From assembly GCA_002415135.1 (NCBI GenBank), contig DIBY01000022.1, positions 1-64,000 of the forward strand: DNA of 64,000 nt, in the 5' to 3' direction. Below are positions 8,646 through 18,115 of the stretch, piece by piece; the first letter of the stretch is position 1, and the number at the start of each line of letters is the position of its first letter. The notes under the pieces are model-generated. The model saw nothing but the letters and a program-made list of their open reading frames with translations. It was not told the origin of the DNA and did no database searches. Position numbers and translations under genes: made by a program. This stretch comes from Flavobacteriales bacterium UBA5040. GTDB taxonomy: Bacteria; Bacteroidota; Bacteroidia; Flavobacteriales; Weeksellaceae.

Positions 8646-8730
8646 AATCTTCCTTTTAAACAATAAAAACAAAAACGTTATTTGACGTTAAATATGTTTT
8701 AAAATCACTAAAGGAAAGTACTCAAATATC

Positions 8731-8808
8731 CTTCGCTGAGTGAAACGCCTTTGCATTCGTAATTTGAAAAGCATCTTTGTTTAAAATCTTTGCGTCCCTT
8801 TGCGTTAA
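8731..8808. repeat. CTTTGCGT-type intergenic repeat, second copy
   Basis: Contains CTTTGCGTCCCTTTGCGTT (8788-8806), matching the right arm of the repeat at 6890-6978. The left half is degenerate. The remaining gap between cutC and the next gene is AT-rich with no gene. Confidence 0.4.
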
Positions 8809-8832
8809 AAATACCACGTGCAAAATCTAAAT

Positions 8833-9747
8833 TTATTCTCTTACCAAAGGCAAAGTAGAACATCTTAACAGTCCACCCATTTTAGAGATCTCACGGTACG
8901 GTATTTCTTCCACCGTCATTCCCCATTCATTTCGCAAGTGATCATTCATTCTTGTAAAAGCTTGGTCTGAAACTACAATGTCTGGTGAGATCGAGAAAAT
9001 GTTTGGATTCATTTCAAACATTTCTTCATCGGTTACGTGGAAACAATTTTCTTCACCAAAAATATCCAGAATTAAAAGGTAATCGCTTTCATCAACAAAT
9101 CCGTTTTTGTAAATAATACATTTATCGGTTCCAACAGGATTGAAGGTACAGTCCAAATGAAGAATTCCTGCATAAGGTTCGCGGTCGTTTTTCTTTAATT
9201 CAAAATCCAGAATTCTTTTTTTAGGAAAATATTCTTTAAGAATGTTAATGGCATATTCGTTCGTCCTGGCAGTTTTGAAATTCCGATAATCCTCAGAAAA
9301 GCATGTTCCGATAAAGATAAAGTCATTCCAGACAATCACGTCACCACCTTCAATGTGAGCCGTATCAGGAAGATTGATGATGTCTCTCCATTTTACTTCT
9401 TCGAAAATTTTACGGTAAGCTTCCTGCTCATCAGCACGGTCTGCAATAACATTAGAGATAATCATTTTATCCTCAATAACGAAGGCGACATCTCTGGCAA
9501 AAACCTGGTTGTAATCTTTGATGATCTCTGGACGAAATACTTTTACATCATGTTTTTTTAATATTTTCTCGAATTCGCTCATCTCATAAATGACATCTTC
9601 TTCGGTAGGATAAATTCCTTTTTGAATAGTATCATAAGATTTTGCATCGTAACTTTCCTCTAAAGTGGGAACGGCTCCCAATGAATTAGGTTGACCTAAA
9701 ACTACAGACTTAAGTCTTCCTGTTTCGTTTTTTATATTGAGTTTCAT
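8833..9747 (-). CDS. Arginine deiminase / dimethylargininase family hydrolase
   Basis: A 304-residue member of the guanidino-group hydrolase superfamily. The N-terminus shows the usual opening (GRLKSVVLGQP). The substrate-binding Asp block is FARDVAFVIED near residue 88, the catalytic His-Glu block is HIEGGDVIVW near 132, LHLDCTFNPVG lies near 196, and the catalytic Cys is in GGLLRCSTLPLVR at the C-terminus. All key residues are present, so it should be active on arginine, methylarginine or a related guanidine; the exact substrate cannot be read from the sequence. Together with CtlX it would give a two-step route from arginine through citrulline to ornithine, if it is a deiminase. Confidence 0.75.
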   Translation of the reverse strand: MKLNIKNETGRLKSVVLGQPNSLGAVPTLEESYDAKSYDTIQKGIYPTEEDVIYEMSEFEKILKKHDVKVFRPEIIKDYNQVFARDVAFVIEDKMIISNVIADRADEQEAYRKIFEEVKWRDIINLPDTAHIEGGDVIVWNDFIFIGTCFSEDYRNFKTARTNEYAINILKEYFPKKRILDFELKKNDREPYAGILHLDCTFNPVGTDKCIIYKNGFVDESDYLLILDIFGEENCFHVTDEEMFEMNPNIFSISPDIVVSDQAFTRMNDHLRNEWGMTVEEIPYREISKMGGLLRCSTLPLVRE

Positions 9748-10057
9748 ACGATATCGCTGATTTGAATTTGATGTAAAGTCGTGAATTAACTTTGATTTTT
9801 ACCTTTAAAAAGATCTGATTTCAAATATACCAAAGATTTTTTGTCTATCCTCATTTTTTTATTAATTTCCTGTCCGTTATTATGACATCGGAAATGTTAA
9901 AATAGTGTGTTAAACCGCGTATTTTATTAAAAAATGTTTAAAATGTAGCCTTTCTCGTTAATGTTTAGTTAAAATTGAAACGAACCTCTTTCTATGAATA
10001 CTCATTTAGCATTAAATTTGTTTAGTAGATAATTAAATATAACGTTTTAAATAATTT
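9748..10057. other. Intergenic region with the degQ promoter
   Basis: AT-rich divergent region. TAAATTTG at 10013-10020 matches the -7 consensus 38 bases before degQ. I do not see a good -33 element, a terminator or an RNA here. Confidence 0.45.
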
Positions 10058-11578
10058 ATGACGATGAGAAATACCTTAAAAAAACTGATTCCGTATGCAG
10101 TTGTAGGAGTAATGTCTGGTGCTACCACCTTTGGAGCCATCAATTACTTTAATGTAAATAGTAAAGATTCAGATTTTAATTATTTTGCGCCTAAGAATAG
10201 TGATGCAAAATATGCTTCTTTCAACATGAGTGGAGTTGGAGATGACTTTGTGAAGGCTGCCAAAATGACCGTTCCTGCGGTAGTAAGTATCAAAAACTTT
10301 TCTAACAGGAAAACCAGAACAACCGAACAGGATCTTTTTGATCAGTTCTTCGGAAATCCATTTGGAGGAAACCCGAGACAGCAACAACAAACTCCGCCAC
10401 CCAATATGCCAACCGGAATGGGTTCTGGGGTAATCATTTCTCCTGATGGTTATATTATCTCGAACAATCACGTAATTGCTGGAGCGACGAAATTAGAAGT
10501 CGTTCTTTCTAATAAAAAATCTTACGTTGCCAATTTAGTGGGAACCGACCCGACGACAGATATCGCGCTTTTAAAAATTGAAGAAAAAGGATTGCCTTAT
10601 CTTAATTTTGCCAATTCAGATAACGCTGAAGTTGGTCAGTGGGTTTTAGCAGTTGGAAATCCGATGGGCTTAAATTCTACCGTGACAGCTGGGATTGTTT
10701 CTGCAAAAGGACGAAGCATTGATTTGCTCAGCCAGCAGTCAAGAACACCAATTGAAAGTTTTATACAAACTGATGCAGCCATTAATCCAGGAAATTCTGG
10801 TGGTGCTTTGGTCAATACCAATGGGGAATTGATTGGGATCAACTCGGCGATTTCTTCTAAAACAGGTTATTACGAAGGATACGGTTTTGCTGTTCCCGCA
10901 AATCTAGCCAGAAAAGTTGTGGAGGACATCAAACAGTTTGGTTTGGTTCAAAGAGGATTTTTAGGCGTAGTTCCTTTAGATCTATCTGATGAAAGAAGTG
11001 TTGCAGCTTACAATCAGCAGAAAAAAACCAATCTCAAATCAGGAGACGGCGTTTACTTAATCGAAGTTGCTGAAAAAGGTGGTGCTGAAGATGCAGGTTT
11101 AAGAAATGGAGATATTGTCACTAAAGTTGACAACACCGTTGTTTCAAGTTATTACGATCTTTCATTTGCTGTCGGTAGTAAAAGACCTGGTGATAAAGTA
11201 GCGGTAACGTATACCCGAAACGGAAAACAAAATACGGTGAATGTGACGTTAAAAGATCAAAAAGGCGGAACATCATTACGAAGTAAAGCCGACCTTTCTG
11301 TAACTGAAAAGATCGGATCTGAGTTTGAGCCTTTAAGTGAAAAATTCAAAACCGATTATGGTTTAAACAGTGGAGTTATTGCTAAAAATGTAATTGACGG
11401 AAGCGAGATTTCAAAAATCGGCGTCGTTGATAATTATATTGTCATTGAAGTAAATGGGAAACCAGTGAACTCACAGAAAGATATTGAAAAAATATTGCAG
11501 TCTTACAGCGGAAATGTTCAAATCAAATATGTTGATGAATACGGCAGAATGACTACCAGAGGATTTAAAATGCCTTAG
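10058..11578 (+). CDS. degQ: Periplasmic serine protease of the HtrA/DegQ family
   Basis: A 506-residue trypsin-like protease with two PDZ domains, expected to degrade or refold misfolded envelope proteins. An N-terminal signal/anchor segment (about residues 9-30) directs it to the periplasm. The catalytic triad is intact: His138 in SNNHVIAG, Asp168 in TTDIALLK and Ser247 in NPGNSGGA. The Gln/Pro-rich insertion at about 104-118 corresponds to the LA loop of DegP/DegQ. PDZ1 spans about 295-395 and PDZ2 about 415-500. The second ATG (10064) is an equally possible start. It stands alone with its own -7 box and a strong terminator. DegP versus DegQ cannot be separated by sequence here; the symbol follows common usage. 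Confidence 0.92.
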   Translation: MTMRNTLKKLIPYAVVGVMSGATTFGAINYFNVNSKDSDFNYFAPKNSDAKYASFNMSGVGDDFVKAAKMTVPAVVSIKNFSNRKTRTTEQDLFDQFFGNPFGGNPRQQQQTPPPNMPTGMGSGVIISPDGYIISNNHVIAGATKLEVVLSNKKSYVANLVGTDPTTDIALLKIEEKGLPYLNFANSDNAEVGQWVLAVGNPMGLNSTVTAGIVSAKGRSIDLLSQQSRTPIESFIQTDAAINPGNSGGALVNTNGELIGINSAISSKTGYYEGYGFAVPANLARKVVEDIKQFGLVQRGFLGVVPLDLSDERSVAAYNQQKKTNLKSGDGVYLIEVAEKGGAEDAGLRNGDIVTKVDNTVVSSYYDLSFAVGSKRPGDKVAVTYTRNGKQNTVNVTLKDQKGGTSLRSKADLSVTEKIGSEFEPLSEKFKTDYGLNSGVIAKNVIDGSEISKIGVVDNYIVIEVNGKPVNSQKDIEKILQSYSGNVQIKYVDEYGRMTTRGFKMP

Positions 11579-11599
11579 GATAATATTTATCAAAATAGA

Positions 11600-11631
11600 A
11601 AAACGCAACTTTTTAAGGTTGCGTTTTTTTG
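11600..11631 (+). terminator. Terminator after degQ
   Basis: Stem AACGCAAC / GTTGCGTT with a loop of about 8 bases, then seven or more T. The convergent serine hydrolase gene ends just beyond and may use the same hairpin. Confidence 0.85.
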
Positions 11632-11646
11632 TGTTCAAACATTATT

Positions 11647-12963
11647 TTAATCTTTGATGAAATTGTAATTTTTGCCACCTTGTTTTAAGATCATCGTTTT
11701 ATTAGCGGGCATAAATTCTAAAACAATTCCTGCATGATCAAACTTAAATATATTTTTATCACTTGCGACCAGCGGAAAGGCAGATTGTCCGGTTGCTTGC
11801 GCCATCAATGTTGTGTCATTTTTGGTAACCGTAATTTTTAAAGGAATGTCTTTACTGGAATAAATTCCTAGATATTGATCTAGATCTGCTGAAGGTAATT
11901 CGAAAGTTTTAAAAGCTGGGATTTCGTACGGTTGATTAAACACGGCATTTAAAACTGCGATCGCAATATTGTTGTTGGTGTAATTACTTCCATTGGATGT
12001 CAATGCGAAGGCGACTTTCTCCTCTGGGAAATAACCGTAATTAGAACTGAAGCCATCGATTCCACCAGTATGACCAAACGCTTTTTTCGTTCCAAAAGGC
12101 ATTTGAAAAAGTCCGGAACCATAATCATCTTTTATGGTTTCCATTAGTTTTAAACTTTTTTCTGAAATGATTCTTCCATTAAATAATGCATCTGCAAATT
12201 GCAACAAATCACTTGGCGTAGAAACGATTGCGCCAGCTCCAAGAGGAATGGAAAGGTCGGTTTCTGTTTCTTTGATCCAGTTATTCTCAAAGGTGTAAGA
12301 GTTAGCTTCGTTGTTTTTTAGGTTAATTTTCCCGCCTACATACGTGTTTTTTAAGCCGATTGGTTTAATGATTTTTTCTTGTAAGATTTCTGAATATGGT
12401 TTTTTGTAAATCTTCTCTAAAATGAAACTTAGTAAAACATAATTGGAATTGCTGTAATCTGCTTTGGTGTCCGGGTCAAAATCGCTTCCACCATCTTCTA
12501 TTATTTTCAGTAGTTCTTCTTCAGATTTTTTTTGGGTGTTCCATGACAGATAATTTTCATTGTCTGTAAAACTGTGAATTCCGCTTCTGTGATTGAGCAA
12601 ATTGCTGATGCCTATTTTATCAGCGTTTTTAATGTTTGGAAAGTATTTTGAAATTTTCGTATCCAGCGAAAGTTTGTTTTCCTCAGCTGCTCTAAAAACC
12701 AGTGCGCTGGTAAACGATTTCGAAATAGAACCGATTCTGTATTTGGTCGTTTGGTTGGGTTTGGTTTTCGATTCTACATCAGAAAAGCCGATAGATTTGG
12801 TATAGATTATTTTACCATTTTCGGAAAGAGAAACGCTTCCCATAAATTTGTTATTATTTTCTAAAGTCTGAAAATAAAGATCGAGCTTTTCCTTATCAAA
12901 CTTCTGAGCGAAGGAAGTTGCAGCAAATAAGGTAATCAAAAAGATTAAGAGTAGTTTTTTCAT
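11647..12963 (-). CDS. Exported serine hydrolase, beta-lactamase/DD-peptidase fold
   Basis: A 438-residue exported protein with a signal peptide (MKKLLLIFLITLFAATSFAQ). The penicillin-binding-protein-like catalytic set of class C enzymes is complete: Ser79-x-x-Lys82 (SISK), Tyr170-Ser-Asn172 (YSN) and His298-Thr-Gly-Gly. The catalytic domain covers about residues 25-350; a lipocalin-like C-terminal domain of about 80 residues follows (DQYLGIYSSKDIPLKI), as in the family named 'serine hydrolase'. Members act as D-aminopeptidases, esterases or amidases; true beta-lactamase activity is not implied. It is monocistronic and convergent with degQ. Confidence 0.85.
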   Translation of the reverse strand: MKKLLLIFLITLFAATSFAQKFDKEKLDLYFQTLENNNKFMGSVSLSENGKIIYTKSIGFSDVESKTKPNQTTKYRIGSISKSFTSALVFRAAEENKLSLDTKISKYFPNIKNADKIGISNLLNHRSGIHSFTDNENYLSWNTQKKSEEELLKIIEDGGSDFDPDTKADYSNSNYVLLSFILEKIYKKPYSEILQEKIIKPIGLKNTYVGGKINLKNNEANSYTFENNWIKETETDLSIPLGAGAIVSTPSDLLQFADALFNGRIISEKSLKLMETIKDDYGSGLFQMPFGTKKAFGHTGGIDGFSSNYGYFPEEKVAFALTSNGSNYTNNNIAIAVLNAVFNQPYEIPAFKTFELPSADLDQYLGIYSSKDIPLKITVTKNDTTLMAQATGQSAFPLVASDKNIFKFDHAGIVLEFMPANKTMILKQGGKNYNFIKD

Positions 12964-13051
12964 TCTGTTTTATTTTAAGTGAATATTAAAATTTAAACAG
13001 ATTAAAAGTAAGATTTAAAATTTACTTCTAATGAAAAAACGGAATGTGATT

Positions 13052-13138
13052 ATAGCCCCAACGGAAATCTCGTCTAAAAACGAGATAAACAAACAGGCAT
13101 AGTGTATAGCGGGAGGGATGCGAAATAGTGACGCTCCT
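13052..13138 (+). repeat. REP-like dispersed repeat, copy C
   Basis: Starts with TAGCCCCAACGGAA, has an inner hairpin (ATCTCGT / ACGAGAT), then TATAGCGGGAGG and ends in GACGCTCCT. This is the layout of the family at 1213 and 55507, but the T-run/A-run arms are replaced by a shorter hairpin. Confidence 0.55.
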
Positions 13139-13152
13139 AAAAAAAAGAAATT

Positions 13153-13602
13153 CTAATTTTTACTTTGCAGTTTTTTTAATCTTTTCTTCTTTCTTTCGTA
13201 GATCACTTCGGTAATTTTTCCGCCGATCCAGGCAAAAGGGAAGAACGTAAGGAAGATTAAGATTTTATAAAAAGTAGGATGATACGGGAATATAATGATG
13301 TCGAGCATCGCCATAAATAAAAGAATAAAACCGATTAAAATGGCATAAGCTACTTTCGCATATTTCACAATAATCGCCGTTACCACACCACCAACGGTTG
13401 CTGCAATCCCAGATGAAATTAAGAGCGCAACGAAGAAGTAGGGTTTATGCTCCATTGCTTTCAGCAGTGTTTCCCAACGTTGAAACGGCGTAAATCCCTC
13501 GTAGGTAATCCACGACGAATTGATTCTTACTCCCAATGAAATAAGAAGTGCTGCCACAAACAAACCTGTGAGAACTGCAAATGTATTTCTTAAAAAATTC
13601 AT
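13153..13602 (-). CDS. Small four-helix membrane protein of unknown function
   Basis: A 149-residue protein with four hydrophobic segments at about 5-25, 54-80, 84-105 and 110-128, and a strongly basic C-terminal tail (ERKKKRLKKLQSKN) that should face the cytoplasm. I do not recognise a family. Its start codon abuts the stop codon of ridA exactly (13602/13603), so the two genes are almost certainly co-transcribed and translationally coupled. No catalytic residues are apparent. Confidence 0.65.
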   Translation of the reverse strand: MNFLRNTFAVLTGLFVAALLISLGVRINSSWITYEGFTPFQRWETLLKAMEHKPYFFVALLISSGIAATVGGVVTAIIVKYAKVAYAILIGFILLFMAMLDIIIFPYHPTFYKILIFLTFFPFAWIGGKITEVIYERKKKRLKKLQSKN

Positions 13603-13983
13603 TTAAAATTGATGTGCGATCATAGAAATTTCGATGTCAACATTGCGCGGTAAACAAGATACTTGTACCGTTTCTCTCGCAGGATAGCTTCCCTCGGTAA
13701 GGTAAGACGCGTAGATGTCATTCATCACGGCAAAATCATCCATATTCTTTAAAAAGATCGTCGCTTTCACCACATTGCTGAAAGTTAATCCAGCTTCAGT
13801 AAGAATCGCTTCTAAATTCTTCATCACCTGATGCGTGGCTTTTTCAATCGTTTCCTCTAATTTACCCGTTTCTGAATTGAAAGGAATTTGTCCGGAGATA
13901 TAAAGGATTCCATTCGCAAAATTCGCTTGTGCATAAGGTCCAATTGCAGCAGGTGCTTTCGACGTGGAGATGATCTTTTTCAT
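13603..13983 (-). CDS. ridA: RidA family enamine/imine deaminase
   Basis: A 126-residue YjgF/YER057c/UK114 protein, a trimeric cytoplasmic enzyme that hydrolyses reactive 2-aminoacrylate and related imines formed by PLP enzymes. Family landmarks are present: AIGPYAQAN near residue 13, GILYISGQIP near 25, and the active-site Arg in SYPARETVQVSCLP near 100, followed by VDIEISMIA. The length is typical. It is the first gene of a two-gene unit with the small membrane protein, downstream of and co-directional with lptD but separated from it by 133 bases. Confidence 0.92.
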   Translation of the reverse strand: MKKIISTSKAPAAIGPYAQANFANGILYISGQIPFNSETGKLEETIEKATHQVMKNLEAILTEAGLTFSNVVKATIFLKNMDDFAVMNDIYASYLTEGSYPARETVQVSCLPRNVDIEISMIAHQF

Positions 13984-14116
13984 AGCTATCTAATTATTTT
14001 TTGAGGTCATACGGAATCGCCTGTGTCTATTTGTGCTTGTTTGCAGTTTTTGAAATTGGCGATTTCATAGGTTTGATATTTGGCAAATATAAAACTTAAG
14101 TTCTATTATTTAAAAT

Positions 14117-16702
14117 TTAAAACGGTGCATTCGGTTGGGTGAAGCTTCGGTCCTTATATTTCACGGCATCCCGCAGGATATTGGCTTTTATCCCGATGAA
14201 GAAATCATATACTTTGTACTGTCCATAAGGAATCCAGTTAAAGTTAATGGTGAAACTTCGCTGGTCTCTGGAGAATCCTAATTGAGTTGTAGCGATTTCT
14301 TTTTTGACGATATCATAATACAAATTACCAGTGATATTCCAGAATGGAGATAACTTAATGCTTCCATCAAGGCCTAAGGATGCTACATTATTTCCAAATC
14401 TTGTTAAACTTCTGGTGTATCCATATTGGGCGTTTATATTTAAACTCCAGGGTTGCTTGAATCGTGAGTAATTGTCTTCATCAAAATAATAATCTTCGTT
14501 TCGAATCTCGCCTTTGGTTTTATATTTCTTGGCAAGTTCTTCTTTTTCACCAAAAATTGCATCACTCAACGGATAGGAAAGTTGTGCATTAAAACCTTGC
14601 ACACTGAAATGTCCAAAGTTTTCAGTTCTGATTCCGACATCACTATCAGGCGCAAAAATAATTTGATACGGTTCTAAGGTTAGACTCGTATTTAAATTTA
14701 ATTTTTCAAATAAAGTTGTCTGACCATTAAACGTAAACATCGACCATTTGTACTTTGGCGCTGCGAAATTATAATTGGTATTGAAATTTAAACTTTCGAA
14801 AATCTTGAGTTTTTTAGTTCCGGTAGAATCTTTTTTAGACTTCACTTTCATCTCTAAGTTATTATTGATGGAAAAACTCAACGCTTGCACTAAACCCGAA
14901 TTTGGGGAACCGATAATTCCACGATCGAAAATAGAGTAGGTCGTCATTTCTCCACGATCATTGTAATAATTTTTATAATATCCGAAACTTTGGGCAGAGA
15001 AATCTGGTGAATAACTGAACCCAATCTGTGGCGTCATCATGTGACGAATCCCCTGAATGGACGAGGTTTTTTTGAAATTTAACATACCGTATAAAACGGT
15101 TTGTAAACTTGTACTCGTGGAGAATGAAGAATATCCCGCAATTTTATTATTGAGAATATCTTCCACTTTATTCGTAATGGGATTGTAATTACGGGTCAGT
15201 GTTTTCGTGGTTAAAGCATTGTCAATATTCGCAGAAATCGAGAATGTAAAATATTTAGCGATCGTAGTGTTGGTTCCTAAAGCAATATTGTTTTTAAGTC
15301 CGGTTTGCATTTTCTCCCACATCGCTTTGGTAAAAAGCTCGCCTTCATCGGTCTGAACGTAATTGTTCAAATTCAATCCTGTGTTTACGGTAATATTTTC
15401 CAGTAAACCTTGTCTAACGCCGGTTTTTGGTTTGAATAAATAAAACTGATTAATTGCCACGTTCATCAACGGAAGTTTTAAATCTGCCAAGCCTGTGGAG
15501 AAATTCTGGGAATAAGAAGAAGTTCCGGTAATGGTAATCGGCAATGTCAGAAATCTCTTAACCACACTCACCGTGGAATTCTGCTGTGCGTTAAGATTAT
15601 TTTGATTGAAGGCGTAATTATTATTAACCGTGTTATTATAGAATTTATTACTCACTACATCTACCGATGCCGAAAACGTCAGAAACGGATTGGCTTTAGC
15701 ATCTTGTTGATGCCGCCAGGCAATTCGGTAAGTTCCTGTTTTCGAATAATCATCAAGCCCTTTAATTCCACGAACGGTAGTACCGACGTCGGCCGAAAAG
15801 TTTCCGCTGTATTTATAGTTTTTCTTGTAATTGACTTCGGGTTTTAAATTCCAGCTGCCTTTGGTGTAAATATCTGCCAGAATTTTTAGGTCAAAATGAT
15901 CGCCAATCGGTTGATAGTATCCTAATCCATTCAGAAAGAATCCAACGTCTTCCCGTTCTCCAAAACTCGGAATCAGAATTCCCGCACTTCTTTTATCTGA
16001 GAAAGGCAAAATCGCAAAAGGCATAATCAAAGGCGTCGGCACTTGTTCAATATACATTTGAATCGGACCGGTTATGACCTGCGATTTATTCTTTCCTTTA
16101 ATTAATTTGATGTTGGGAGCCAGCAAATAGTAATCAGCGATGGTGTCTTTTTTCTTTATGAAATATTCATCGGTGGTATATTTTCCTCTTCGCATAAAGA
16201 AAACCGAATCGTTATATTTCTTCGTTTTTTCAGCAACGATCACTCCTTCGCTTTCTTCTGTTCTTGCATTAAAAGCGATCGCTTGACGCGTTTTGATGTT
16301 ATACGTAAACTCGTCGTATTCGTAAGTTTTCCCTCCTTGAACGGCGACTGCGGGCTTTTTAATTTTCCCCAAAGAATCTAATTCGCCTCTAGCAAAAATT
16401 AAAGATTGGTCCCAATCGATGGAAATATAATCCGCATCAATCGTCATGTCCTGATATTTCACCTGCGCATTTTTGTTCAGGTAAGTCATCCTTTTTTGAA
16501 TGTCGTTTCTGTTACGGTCGGCTTTGGTTCTCACCACCGCGTCTAGCTGTTCTTTCTTCAGAACAATCGTATCAGATTTAGATATAGTATCATTAACTAT
16601 CTTATTTCCAGCCAAATTTTGAGCATGCAGATGTGCTAAAAAATTGTTAAAAATTAGGATAATTAAGATTTGTAGTATATTTTTGAAGCCAGTTTTGACC
16701 AA
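14117..16702 (-). CDS. lptD: LptD-like LPS assembly outer membrane protein
   Basis: An 861-residue outer membrane protein with a signal peptide (hydrophobic residues about 8-27, ending LHAQ). Residues 60-220 form the OstA/LptA-like beta-jellyroll periplasmic domain (MTIDADYISIDWDQSL, then KTYEYDEFTYNIKTRQA). The rest is the LptD barrel (TPLIMPFAILPFSDKRSAGILIPSFG marks the junction). It would receive LPS from the Lpt bridge and insert it into the outer leaflet together with LptE, which is not encoded here. The size agrees with Bacteroidota LptD proteins. The gene is divergent from the amidase, with only 62 bases between the starts. Confidence 0.85.
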   Translation of the reverse strand: MVKTGFKNILQILIILIFNNFLAHLHAQNLAGNKIVNDTISKSDTIVLKKEQLDAVVRTKADRNRNDIQKRMTYLNKNAQVKYQDMTIDADYISIDWDQSLIFARGELDSLGKIKKPAVAVQGGKTYEYDEFTYNIKTRQAIAFNARTEESEGVIVAEKTKKYNDSVFFMRRGKYTTDEYFIKKKDTIADYYLLAPNIKLIKGKNKSQVITGPIQMYIEQVPTPLIMPFAILPFSDKRSAGILIPSFGEREDVGFFLNGLGYYQPIGDHFDLKILADIYTKGSWNLKPEVNYKKNYKYSGNFSADVGTTVRGIKGLDDYSKTGTYRIAWRHQQDAKANPFLTFSASVDVVSNKFYNNTVNNNYAFNQNNLNAQQNSTVSVVKRFLTLPITITGTSSYSQNFSTGLADLKLPLMNVAINQFYLFKPKTGVRQGLLENITVNTGLNLNNYVQTDEGELFTKAMWEKMQTGLKNNIALGTNTTIAKYFTFSISANIDNALTTKTLTRNYNPITNKVEDILNNKIAGYSSFSTSTSLQTVLYGMLNFKKTSSIQGIRHMMTPQIGFSYSPDFSAQSFGYYKNYYNDRGEMTTYSIFDRGIIGSPNSGLVQALSFSINNNLEMKVKSKKDSTGTKKLKIFESLNFNTNYNFAAPKYKWSMFTFNGQTTLFEKLNLNTSLTLEPYQIIFAPDSDVGIRTENFGHFSVQGFNAQLSYPLSDAIFGEKEELAKKYKTKGEIRNEDYYFDEDNYSRFKQPWSLNINAQYGYTRSLTRFGNNVASLGLDGSIKLSPFWNITGNLYYDIVKKEIATTQLGFSRDQRSFTINFNWIPYGQYKVYDFFIGIKANILRDAVKYKDRSFTQPNAPF

Positions 16703-16764
16703 AGCGCTTTTATCTGTTATATATATATTGGCGTCAAAATTAATACAATTTTTAAAATCTAAAG

Positions 16765-18054
16765 ATGATTACCAATAGTTTTTCCTTTAAAAAGTACTTA
16801 TTCCTTTTATTCTCTTTAATATTCATCCTTCCGAGTGCTCAGAAAAAGTTTACCATTGTTCTGGATGCAGGACACGGCGGCAGTGATCATGGCGCAAACC
16901 GGCATTATAGTGACCTGGGAACCGTGAGGGAAAAAGACGTTACCTTAGCAATTACCCTGAAATTAGGACGAATGCTGGAAAAGAATAAAGACTATAAAGT
17001 TATTTATACCAGAAAAATCGATGAATTCCCATCATTAACAGAACGGACTACTTTAGCCAACCGCAGCAAGGCCGACCTGTTTATTTCGATTCACGTTAAC
17101 GCAAGTACAAAAACATCACCTTATGGTACGGAAACTTTCGTGCAGGGTCCTGACCAAAACAAAACAAATCTTGAAGTTGCAAAGGCAGAGAACGATGTAA
17201 TTTATTTGGATGAAAGAGACCGGGAAACTTTTGCGTCTTATGATCCGAAATCTCCTGAGTCTTTGATCGCGTTGAAAATGCAGCAAAGTAAATATCTGGA
17301 AACAAGTTTGCTCTTCGGAAGTTATGTAGAAGGGAATTTTGTAAATAAGGACAAGCGATTTTCAAGAGGAGTAAAACAACAGAATCTTCATGTTTTAAGA
17401 TTAAACGCAATGCCTTCAGTATTGGTTGAAACTGGTTTTGTCAGCAATTATGATGACGCTTCTTATTTGGCTTCTGATAGAGGTCAGAATCAAGTAGCAG
17501 AAAGTATTTATGACGCCATCATTAATTATAAAAAGAGCATCGAAAGAAATGGAGGCATGGTCAATCTACCAAAAGAACCAGAAAAACCAGCTGAAGTTGC
17601 TCTAAAGAATGATTTCAGAATTTTATTAATGTCGTCGCCAATGAAGTATAATGCGGGTGATCCAGCTTTAAAAGGTCTGAATTACGTTCTTCCTCTCAAG
17701 GACAACGATATGTATAAATATTACTACAGCGTGACGAATATGGCTTCTGTGAGGGATAATAATTTAAAAACAGCAAAAGATGCTGGCTTTAGAAATGCGA
17801 CCTCTATATCGTTTGTTCCTAATCAGAAATTAGGCACCGGTTATTACACTTTAGAAGTAGCGGTAAGCGATCAGAAATTAAGCTCAAACTCTTTTATGCT
17901 CAATGCTTTAAAAGACGTAGCCAGAGAAAAAGTGAAGGGTAAATATTACTACACTTATGGCAGGTTCTCCAGCTTAGAAGAGGCTGTGAAAGCGCAGAAG
18001 ACTCTCGATGATAAAGGGATTAAAAATACCACAATTCAAAAAAAATCAAGATAA
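16765..18054 (+). CDS. N-acetylmuramoyl-L-alanine amidase
   Basis: A 429-residue zinc amidase of the Amidase_3 family that cleaves the bond between MurNAc and the stem peptide in the periplasm. The signal peptide covers about residues 1-25. Zinc and catalytic blocks are VLDAGHGGSDHGA (first His ligand), REKDVTLAI (Glu ligand), DLFISIHVNAS (second His ligand) and SVLVETGFVSN (catalytic Glu). An insertion of about 60 residues between the SIHVNAS block and the catalytic end resembles regulatory helices of AmiB/AmiC-type enzymes. The C-terminal part (about 345-425) ends in a SPOR-like stretch (YYTYGRFSSLEEAVKAQKTL). Followed directly by a tRNA-Glu gene. Confidence 0.9.
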   Translation: MITNSFSFKKYLFLLFSLIFILPSAQKKFTIVLDAGHGGSDHGANRHYSDLGTVREKDVTLAITLKLGRMLEKNKDYKVIYTRKIDEFPSLTERTTLANRSKADLFISIHVNASTKTSPYGTETFVQGPDQNKTNLEVAKAENDVIYLDERDRETFASYDPKSPESLIALKMQQSKYLETSLLFGSYVEGNFVNKDKRFSRGVKQQNLHVLRLNAMPSVLVETGFVSNYDDASYLASDRGQNQVAESIYDAIINYKKSIERNGGMVNLPKEPEKPAEVALKNDFRILLMSSPMKYNAGDPALKGLNYVLPLKDNDMYKYYYSVTNMASVRDNNLKTAKDAGFRNATSISFVPNQKLGTGYYTLEVAVSDQKLSSNSFMLNALKDVAREKVKGKYYYTYGRFSSLEEAVKAQKTLDDKGIKNTTIQKKSR

Positions 18055-18068
18055 AAGAAGAAAAGGTG

Positions 18069-18099
18069 TTGCAGGATTAAAAAGTAATTTCTATTTTTG
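18069..18099 (+). promoter_or_regulatory. Promoter of the first tRNA-Glu gene
   Basis: TTG at 18069-18071 and TATTTTTG at 18092-18099, 20 bases apart, fit the Bacteroidota consensus. The tRNA begins 17 bases further on. Confidence 0.65.
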
Positions 18100-18115
18100 C
18101 AGTCCTCAAAGCAAA

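Noticed and set aside
11647..12963. Beta-lactamase resistance gene
   Set aside because: SxxK, YxN and HTG are shared by many DD-peptidase and esterase-like serine hydrolases, and the C-terminal lipocalin-like domain argues for that group.
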